Shown here: positions 5,240 through 10,403 of the stretch, piece by piece
How positions within the stretch are numbered: position 1 is the first letter of the stretch
Layout of the letters: each line of letters begins with the position of its first letter
NCBI GenBank assembly: GCA_002320555.1
Contig: DCJV01000027.1
Coordinates: 379 to 10,781 of the forward strand
Direction of reading: 5' to 3'
DNA from: Ruminococcaceae bacterium UBA1691
Lineage (GTDB): Bacteria; Bacillota; Clostridia; Oscillospirales; Acutalibacteraceae
Length of the DNA stretch: 10,403 bases
Translations under genes and position numbers: made by a program
The notes under the pieces: generated by a model
The model's input: only the letters and a program-made list of their open reading frames with translations
Told to the model about the DNA's origin: nothing
Databases searched by the model: none

Positions 5240-6358
5240 CTATTTCTTGCGGAAAAAGCCCTCAAAGGTCGGTACGCCGTCTTTTCCGATTCCGCCGGGA
5301 ATCGAATCCTGCGGCGGCTCCTCATCAGCCACCTTGTCGAGATTCAGGTGAAAGCCTGTCTCACCCATGGCAAGCGGCGTCTCTTTTTCTGATGTCGCGT
5401 CCACCGTTTCTGCCGCTTCGTCGTCCTCGCTGTAGATCGTGCGGAGCTTGCTCATCGGATCGGGCTGCGCAAAGGGTTCCTCCTCCACAGCAGCAGGCGC
5501 CTGGGCAGCTGCTGCTTCCTCGTGGGCGAGCGTTCCTTCAACGGCCTGCCCCGTCACTTCCTCTGCAGCTTCCACCGGCGCCGATGAAGGCACTTCGGAT
5601 ACCGATTCAACAGCCTCCTCTGACTGTTCGGGACCCTCCTGCGGCTGGGGCTCGCTAACGGACGCCTGCTCCGGCTTCTCAACCGGGTCATCCGCATGAG
5701 ATGCATCCTCCGTAAGAGAAGGCAGACGGTTGATCAGCTCAACATGCTCCTTATACATAGCGATCAAATCGGCCCGAAACGTGCTGACTGCACTGCGCAT
5801 CTGATCAAGCAGCAGGCTCTCGCGCTCAGTCTCCTCGCGCAGCTGTGCCAGATTCTCCTGCGCATGCCGGCCCGCTTCCTCGACCAATCGGTCCGCTTTG
5901 GCCTGCGCTTCGCTCACCAGGCTCTCCGCTTTAGCCGAAGCGTCGCCCAGCAAGGCGCTAACGCGTGCATCGACCTCGCGCGTAAGCGTCTGTGCCCGGT
6001 CTGAGGCCTCCTGAATCATTTGCCCGGAACGGGCAGACGCTTCCGCCTCCAGCTCCTTCGCCTGATTCTCCGCCTGAGCAAGACAGGCATCGGCCTTTTC
6101 CTGCGCCTCGCGCACGACCTGATCCGCTGTGCGCTGCGCCACCAGAAGGGCCGAACGGATCGTGTCCTCATCTCTGCGATACTCTTCGACCTTATCTGCC
6201 AAAAGGCTGATTTTTTTTAATAAAGCTTCATTTTGCGTATAAGCTTCCTCGTAGCAAGCTGTAAGCTCCTGCATAAACGCATCCACCTCTTCCGCGCGGT
6301 AGGTCCCGCGGGAGCCGAGTTGGAAGCGATGATCTTTCACCTGCTGCGGCGTTAACAT
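5240..6358 (-). CDS. divIVA: DivIVA-domain cell division/polarity protein with long acidic tail
   Basis: A 372-residue DivIVA homologue, much longer than B. subtilis DivIVA (about 164 residues). DivIVA proteins bind curved membrane at poles and septa and recruit partners. Residues 1-50 form the conserved N-terminal lipid-binding domain (MLTPQQV, then SRGTYRAEEVDAFMQEL). Residues about 45-215 are coiled coil; within it, residues 70-168 are nine back-to-back 11-residue repeats. Residues about 218-335 are an acidic, Ala/Glu/Pro/Ser-rich and probably disordered linker. The tail then becomes ordered-looking again: TGFHLNLDKV (334-343) and the terminal GVPTFEGFFRKK (361-372). The membrane-inserting Phe17 of B. 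subtilis aligns with Ser16, and one residue is inserted in RG-T-Y. The ATG follows a GGGGGA site and lies 44 nt after sepF. The large size could suggest another coiled-coil division factor, but the N-terminal domain is clearly DivIVA. Confidence 0.9.
   Translation of the reverse strand: MLTPQQVKDHRFQLGSRGTYRAEEVDAFMQELTACYEEAYTQNEALLKKISLLADKVEEYRRDEDTIRSALLVAQRTADQVVREAQEKADACLAQAENQAKELEAEASARSGQMIQEASDRAQTLTREVDARVSALLGDASAKAESLVSEAQAKADRLVEEAGRHAQENLAQLREETERESLLLDQMRSAVSTFRADLIAMYKEHVELINRLPSLTEDASHADDPVEKPEQASVSEPQPQEGPEQSEEAVESVSEVPSSAPVEAAEEVTGQAVEGTLAHEEAAAAQAPAAVEEEPFAQPDPMSKLRTIYSEDDEAAETVDATSEKETPLAMGETGFHLNLDKVADEEPPQDSIPGGIGKDGVPTFEGFFRKK
5855..6151 (-). repeat. nine 11-residue (hendecad) repeats inside DivIVA
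   Basis: DivIVA residues 70-168 can be cut into nine consecutive units of 11 with no gap, for example VVREAQEKADA, MIQEASDRAQT, LLGDASAKAES and LVSEAQAKADR. Position 5 is Ala in most units, position 9 is mostly Ala, and positions 1-2 are hydrophobic. This is a protein-level repeat; the DNA copies have diverged. Confidence 0.8.
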
Positions 6359-6402
6359 CGCTCTTCATCCCCCATCATTCATTTATGGCGCAAACGCACG
6401 AC

Positions 6403-6882
6403 TTAGAAAAAGACGCCGTTATTCTCCAGCTCATCAGCCAGATCGCCTGTGAAATCGACATTATAAGGGACGATGATATACGTATTGTTTGCCAGCGGAC
6501 TGATGGAGCCGCCGTTGGCATAGGCCACCCCGCTGAGGAAATCGAGCAGGCGGCGGGACGTCTCCCGGTTGGCGGATTCCAAATTGAGCACGACCGTGCG
6601 CTTTCCGTTGACATGGTCGGCAATCGCCGTGACGTCGTCAAAGCGGTCAGGCTTGACGAGCACGACCTGCAGCTGGGCGGACGAATTGTTGATGCGCACG
6701 ACGCGATTGGGGTTTGCCTCCGTACGTGGCTCATCATGCACCGGCCTTGCCGTCTCTTCTTCCTCTTCCCGGCCGGTGTCGTAATCGTCATATTCCTCGT
6801 AGTCTTCCCCTACGGCGTCGTTATCATAGTAGTTGTCCTCGTCCACATTGACGATCTGCTTGATTTTCTCCATAAAGCTCAT
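6403..6882 (-). CDS. sepF: cell division protein SepF
   Basis: A 159-residue SepF, the FtsZ-ring membrane anchor of Firmicutes and actinobacteria. The N-terminus MSFMEKIKQIV is the expected short amphipathic membrane helix. A strongly acidic, Tyr/Asp/Glu-rich linker follows (about 14-43). The globular SepF core runs from RVVRINN (60-66) to YIIVPYNVDF (135-144), including VVLNLESANRETSRRLLDFLSGVAYANGG in two parts with the dimer-interface glycines near 118-125. In the known family this core dimerises, polymerises into rings and binds the FtsZ C-terminal peptide. The ATG has a clear AGGAGGT (6897-6891) 8 nt upstream; Met4 is a possible alternative. It sits 21 nt after yggS and just before divIVA, the classic Firmicute order, but without yggT (ylmG) or the S4-domain gene ylmH between. 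Confidence 0.95.
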   Translation of the reverse strand: MSFMEKIKQIVNVDEDNYYDNDAVGEDYEEYDDYDTGREEEEETARPVHDEPRTEANPNRVVRINNSSAQLQVVLVKPDRFDDVTAIADHVNGKRTVVLNLESANRETSRRLLDFLSGVAYANGGSISPLANNTYIIVPYNVDFTGDLADELENNGVFF

Positions 6883-6903
6883 GTTCAGAAACCTCCTGCC
6901 TTT

Positions 6904-7629
6904 TTAATAGACCCGCGCACCGAAAAGCGCGGAGCCGACACGGACCAAATTGGCCCCTTCTTCAATGGCCTGGATATAATCGCCGGACATGCCCATTGAA
7001 AGGATGTCCATATTGATATTATCTATTTTTTTGGCCTTCATGTCAATAAATAATCTATGCATATTGGAAAAAAATTCACGCAAGACCGATTCATCTTCGC
7101 AGATGGGTGGAATTGCCATGAGGCCGCAGATCTGAATGCCCGGCATCTGCGCGATCGCACAGGCGGTTTCCTCCAGCGCCGCCGGTTCCATGCCAGTCTT
7201 GCTCTCCTCTTCCCCGATATTAATTTCCAGAAGCACCGGTGTGGTCAGCCCGCGCTTTACGGACTGACGGCTGATCTCCTGTGCAAGATGCAGGCTATCG
7301 ACAGATTCGATCATGTCGACCTCGCCGACGATCTGGCGGACCTTGTTGGTCTGCAGATGGCCGATCAGATGCTTTTCGCAGTTTTCAAGGTGGAGATATT
7401 CCCGCTTTCCCAAAAACTCCTGCACCTTATTCTCCCCAATCAGGTCGATTCCGAGGGAAAGGGCGTGATTGATATAGACGGGCTCGACCGTTTTGGTCAC
7501 CGCCATCAAACGAATCTCCGACGCCTTTCTGCCGCTTTTTTCCGCGGCGGCCGCGATATTTTCCCGGATGTGCCTGCAGTTTTCCGTGATCTGCTCAAAG
7601 CGCGGGTCAGTCGATAATTTTTCCATCAT
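6904..7629 (-). CDS. yggS: YggS/YlmE-type pyridoxal phosphate homeostasis protein
   Basis: A 241-residue single-domain TIM-barrel protein of the alanine-racemase N-terminal fold (PLPBP/YggS family). The cofactor lysine is Lys46 in MAVTKT (42-47). Further family motifs are IGENKVQEF (64-72), HLIGHLQTNK (87-96), EINIGEEESKTG (135-146), GLMAIPP (169-175), the phosphate-binding SMGMSGD (211-217) and VRVGSALFG (229-237). The family has no known catalytic reaction; it binds PLP and keeps free PLP and amino acid pools in balance. Two adjacent ATG codons are possible starts (7629 and 7626), served by an AAGGGAAGGA site. The start lies inside the end of the HlyD-like gene (23-nt overlap), so the two are likely translated together. 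Confidence 0.96.
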   Translation of the reverse strand: MMEKLSTDPRFEQITENCRHIRENIAAAAEKSGRKASEIRLMAVTKTVEPVYINHALSLGIDLIGENKVQEFLGKREYLHLENCEKHLIGHLQTNKVRQIVGEVDMIESVDSLHLAQEISRQSVKRGLTTPVLLEINIGEEESKTGMEPAALEETACAIAQMPGIQICGLMAIPPICEDESVLREFFSNMHRLFIDMKAKKIDNINMDILSMGMSGDYIQAIEEGANLVRVGSALFGARVY

Positions 7630-8965
7630 ACAAATCCTTCCCTTCTAATATGACTTCATCATATTGCTTCAGATAGCCGTCTGGATCGTCCACGATCGGA
7701 TTTCCATCCCGGTCGGTCGTCGCGGAAATTACATAGGTCTGATCAGAATAGACCACATTCAGCTTGCGGAAGCGCGCCACATTGCCACGCCGGACATAAA
7801 CGCCCTTCTCGCCGTCAACCACGCGCACCGCGCTGCTGCTGACCCGAATGCCCTTATCGACGATATACTGCTTTGGCTTGGGCTTCTCTGTTTCTCCGGA
7901 TTTGTCCTCCGGCGGCGTCTCTGCATAATAAACAGTGACATTCGTCACGAGCTGCGCTGTTTCCTGCCGCAGATTGGCGAAATTTTCATTCATCAGATTG
8001 CATTTCAGGGTAACCAGATTCTTCCCATCCTCGCTCTGCGCGATATTCTCCACCTCAGCCTGGAATGCTCCCTGCGCGCTGAAGGGCATCCGCACTGTGA
8101 TGCTATTCCCGCGTTCAAACGACAGGGCCTTTTCCTCCTGGATCGTGCAGAGCAGATACCAATTGAAGCTGTCAACTATTTTACCCACGCCGCCGGAATC
8201 CGGCTTTGCCTTCGCCTCCAGCGCCTTTTGCAGGACGTCCTGCGTAACAGAAGAGACCTGCCCGTAGGGGATCGCCCCTTCCAGCCCATCCGTGCTGCTG
8301 ATATAGTAGCCGGAGCGCTCCGCCGTAATTTTTGTATAAGCGCTTTCATTGACCGTCAGGCCGTCCAGCTCTGCTTTCAAAGCGGAGATCATCGAGGGAA
8401 AATCGATCTCCTCCCCCATGGTCATCTGGCGGCGGATCAGCATATTTTTCAGCTCGTCTGTACGGTCGCCCAAATGGCTGAACTTTCCGCTGTCCACCGT
8501 ATCCAGGCAATCGAGCAAAAGGGAAAACACATCCTCGTTGAGCGCATTGATATCCGATACCGTTGCAAGCTGCTTGGAAAGCTGCTCATAATAGCTGATC
8601 TGATTTTTCAGCTCCTGAGCGCGCAGGTAGTTCGCCGCGTCCGCATCATTCTGGAACACCATGGCGACCACGTCTCCCTTTGCAACCCTCTCTCCATCCT
8701 CTACCAGAGGGATGACCTTCCCGGAGGCGGTATTCGAAAGGATATGTTCATCACGGACGACAAAGACCTGTGCATCCACGGCATTGTAAACGCTCTGTTC
8801 CAATGCAACCTCCGTCTTTACACTCGGAACACGCCACTGATAAAACTGATAACAGCAATACAGGGCAGCCAGAACGATGCAGAGGATCGTCAAAAGCTTT
8901 TTGCCCAGCTTCAAGGCTTTCGCTTTTTTTGCCTGGTCCGTCGGCGTTTGTGCCTGCTGCGTCAT
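7607..8965 (-). CDS. HlyD-like membrane-fusion/adaptor protein of unknown partner
   Basis: A 452-residue membrane-anchored protein of HlyD/RND-adaptor type. It has a Gln/Lys-rich cytoplasmic N-terminus and one membrane segment at about residues 24-42 (Cys-rich near its end). The first lipoyl-like half follows (about 60-105, with SGKVIPLVEDGERVAKGDVV). A helical region spans about 106-205, and the second lipoyl-like half is near ERSGYYISSTDGLEG (216-230). A beta-barrel fills about 265-345 and a membrane-proximal domain about 370-450 (VSSSAVRVVDGEKGVYVRRG). Such proteins normally link an inner-membrane pump to an outer channel, yet no transporter gene is nearby and the host looks monoderm. The start at 8965 is preferred over an in-frame start 39 codons upstream, because it forms an ATGA overlap with the miaA stop and has GGGGG 8 nt before it. 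Its setting between miaA and yggS-sepF suggests an envelope or septal role, which is inference. Confidence 0.8.
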   Translation of the reverse strand: MTQQAQTPTDQAKKAKALKLGKKLLTILCIVLAALYCCYQFYQWRVPSVKTEVALEQSVYNAVDAQVFVVRDEHILSNTASGKVIPLVEDGERVAKGDVVAMVFQNDADAANYLRAQELKNQISYYEQLSKQLATVSDINALNEDVFSLLLDCLDTVDSGKFSHLGDRTDELKNMLIRRQMTMGEEIDFPSMISALKAELDGLTVNESAYTKITAERSGYYISSTDGLEGAIPYGQVSSVTQDVLQKALEAKAKPDSGGVGKIVDSFNWYLLCTIQEEKALSFERGNSITVRMPFSAQGAFQAEVENIAQSEDGKNLVTLKCNLMNENFANLRQETAQLVTNVTVYYAETPPEDKSGETEKPKPKQYIVDKGIRVSSSAVRVVDGEKGVYVRRGNVARFRKLNVVYSDQTYVISATTDRDGNPIVDDPDGYLKQYDEVILEGKDLYDGKIID

Positions 8966-9921
8966 ATCATCTGCCCCCAATCCGATTCCCGCACAAGGCG
9001 GTATGCTTCCCCGCACAGAGCGTCGGGCGTACCGTAATCCTCCCAAAACAGCCAGTGGATGCGCGCGTTGCGGCGAAACCACGTCAGCTGCCGCTTTGCA
9101 TAGCGCCTGGTGGCGCGTTTGAGGTTGGAAAGTGCTTCTTCCAGCGCCATTTCCCCGGCAAAATAAGGCCTTAATTCCTTATAGCCGATCGCCTGCGCGC
9201 CAGTGCCGTCCGGGTCGCGGTCAAGAAAGCTGCGCGCCTCATCCAACAGGCCGTCTGCCACCATTTGATCCACGCGCCGGTCGATTCGGTCATACAGATG
9301 CTGCCGGTCTCGAAAATCCAGCCCCAGATAAAACGGATCGTAAGGCGACGGATTCCGCCTGGATCGCTTTCGCTGCTCCGACATCGTGACCCCGGAGGTT
9401 TCATATAGCTCCAGCGCCCGGACAATCCGGCCCAGATTGGCCGGATGCAGGCCCTCGGCCGTCCGTGGGTCGATCCGGTTCAATTCTTCCCACAGCGCTT
9501 TTGCACCCTCCTGCTCCGCGCGGCGATAAAGCGCAGAGCGGATTTCAGGGTTTGTAGGCGCATCGACCAATTCGATATGGTCGAGCAGCGTATCGATATA
9601 AAGCCCCGTGCCGCCTGCCAGCACCGGTAGCTTCCCGCGTGAGCGGATATCGGCGATGCATTGCTCTGCGCGCGCGGTAAACGCGGCAACACTGAAACGC
9701 TCCTCCGGCTGCACAACGCCGATGAGATAATGCGCTACGCCGCCCATTTCCTCCCTGGTCGGCGCAGCGGTGGCAATCTCCATGCCAGCGTAAATCTGCA
9801 TGGAATCCGCGCTGACGACCTCGCCGCCGAATTCCTTCGCAAGCGCCACGGCCAACATCGTTTTCCCGGAAGCGGTCGGGCCGACGACGGCGAGAACCGG
9901 TATTTTTTTATCTGCCGCCAT
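8962..9921 (-). CDS. miaA: tRNA dimethylallyltransferase
   Basis: A 319-residue enzyme that moves a dimethylallyl group to N6 of adenine 37 in tRNAs reading codons that start with U; this improves decoding. Motifs seen are the P-loop GPTASGKT (14-21), SADSMQIY (37-44) whose Asp is the catalytic base in the family, AGGTGLYID (102-110), a DFRDR-type segment in the middle, GAQAIGYKEL near the C-terminal third, and TRRYAKRQLTWFRR in the C-terminal helix that packs against tRNA. The length is normal. The ATG has a GGAGG site about 9 nt upstream and lies 41 nt after mutL, the standard mutL-miaA order of Firmicutes. Its stop overlaps the next start (ATGA). Confidence 0.97.
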   Translation of the reverse strand: MAADKKIPVLAVVGPTASGKTMLAVALAKEFGGEVVSADSMQIYAGMEIATAAPTREEMGGVAHYLIGVVQPEERFSVAAFTARAEQCIADIRSRGKLPVLAGGTGLYIDTLLDHIELVDAPTNPEIRSALYRRAEQEGAKALWEELNRIDPRTAEGLHPANLGRIVRALELYETSGVTMSEQRKRSRRNPSPYDPFYLGLDFRDRQHLYDRIDRRVDQMVADGLLDEARSFLDRDPDGTGAQAIGYKELRPYFAGEMALEEALSNLKRATRRYAKRQLTWFRRNARIHWLFWEDYGTPDALCGEAYRLVRESDWGQMI

Positions 9922-9962
9922 GTCCTTCCCTCCGTTTTAAGCATCTTAACAGGATCGCTTCT

Positions 9963-10403
9963 CTATGGAATCCGCCCGAATTGCTTTTCCAATTCACCCT
10001 GCGGCATCACGACCATGACGGGCCGACCATGCGGGCAATAGCGGATTTCATCATGCGAGAGCAGATTTTCCACAAATCTCTCCAGCTCATAGGGACTTGT
10101 CTCGTCTCCCGCCTTAATAGCAGCGCGGCAGGCGACATTGTGATAGAGCCAGTCGAGCTTTTCGGGGATCAGCTCGCGCCGGTTCGCCAGCAGATAGCCC
10201 GCAAGCTCCTGAAACAAGGCGGCAACATCCTCCTGCGCGAGTGTCATCGGGCAGGCGCGCACGAGCACCGTCCCCGCGCCGAAATCCTCGGCCTCAAAGC
10301 CCGCCTGGTGCAAAAGGTCCAAATTCTGTAAAACGGCCGCATATTCCTCCTTGGCCAGCGTGACGGCCACAGGCGAAAGCAGAAGCTGCAAATCGGCCTG
10401 CCC
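9963..10403 (-). CDS. mutL: DNA mismatch repair protein MutL, C-terminal part (partial)
   Basis: The last 146 residues of MutL are visible; the gene continues past the right edge. MutL couples mismatch recognition by MutS to strand incision. This end is the dimerisation/endonuclease domain of methyl-independent MutL. It shows QLLLSP, which fits the QxxLxP sliding-clamp-binding motif, then ACRAAIKAGD, the metal-site motif CPHGRP, and the terminal FGRI. Together with the DQHA motif expected just outside the window, these mark a nicking-type MutL as in B. subtilis, not the E. coli type. An apparent TTG start at 10391 is internal, because the frame is open and homologous upstream. It is probably the first visible gene of the long operon. 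Confidence 0.95.
   Translation of the reverse strand, partial: GQADLQLLLSPVAVTLAKEEYAAVLQNLDLLHQAGFEAEDFGAGTVLVRACPMTLAQEDVAALFQELAGYLLANRRELIPEKLDWLYHNVACRAAIKAGDETSPYELERFVENLLSHDEIRYCPHGRPVMVVMPQGELEKQFGRIP

Noticed and set aside
7664..9037. Long open frame of 457 codons on the plus strand
   Set aside because: It lies fully antisense to the HlyD-like gene, has no recognisable domain, and its composition is what the codon pattern of the real gene would produce on the opposite strand.
8966..9082. 39-residue N-terminal extension of the HlyD-like protein
   Set aside because: It overlaps the conserved end of miaA; the start at 8965 has an ATGA overlap and a binding site and gives a normal adaptor N-terminus.
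9963..10391. A separate 142-residue gene starting at TTG 10391
   Set aside because: The frame is open to the window edge and the upstream residues belong to MutL, so this is the 3' part of mutL and not a small gene.

Overview
The window is about 10.4 kb of moderately GC-rich bacterial chromosome, and every supported gene lies on the minus strand, so the biology reads from right to left. The gene set points to a monoderm Firmicute of the class Clostridia, probably a GC-rich gut-type lineage. The evidence is an endonuclease-type MutL C-terminus, SepF next to DivIVA, a transketolase split into two subunits, and Shine-Dalgarno sites of the AGGAGG kind. This placement comes from gene content only; no 16S or phylogenetic marker was compared.

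Right part (10403 down to 2827): one dense, apparently co-transcribed block. The order is mutL (3' end), miaA, a HlyD-like membrane-fusion protein, yggS/ylmE, sepF, divIVA, lspA, an RluD-type pseudouridine synthase and a Cof-type HAD phosphatase. Several joints overlap (miaA/hlyD-like by 4 nt as ATGA, hlyD-like/yggS by 23 nt, lspA/rluD by 8 nt, rluD/HAD by 20 nt). Most other gaps are 20-45 nt; the exception is 122 nt between divIVA and lspA. The block combines genome and tRNA maintenance (MutL, MiaA), PLP homeostasis (YggS), septum assembly (SepF, DivIVA), lipoprotein maturation (LspA) and rRNA modification (RluD-like). The yggT and S4-domain genes (ylmG, ylmH) that often separate sepF from divIVA in Firmicutes are absent.

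Middle (2654-2826): a 173-nt AT-rich intergenic region. It holds a good sigma-A-like promoter for the transketolase pair and a repeated motif that may be an operator. The transketolase subunits (N-terminal subunit first, then C-terminal, joined by a TAATG overlap) form a second unit. It ends at a convincing intrinsic terminator at 766-801, followed at once by a second hairpin that sits just upstream of a shikimate-kinase-like gene.

Left edge (1-206): no complete gene. A good ribosome binding site and ATG at the very edge suggest that another minus-strand gene starts here and continues outside.

Most of the window is ordinary housekeeping, and I do not see a clear new defence, mobile or RNA system. 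The points most worth a second look are: (1) the DivIVA C-terminus, which resembles the FtsZ tail that SepF binds; (2) the orphan HlyD-like protein inside a division cluster; (3) the shikimate-kinase-like protein, which has lost a substrate-binding arginine; (4) the hendecad coiled coil of DivIVA; and (5) the operator-like repeats and tandem hairpins around the transketolase unit.
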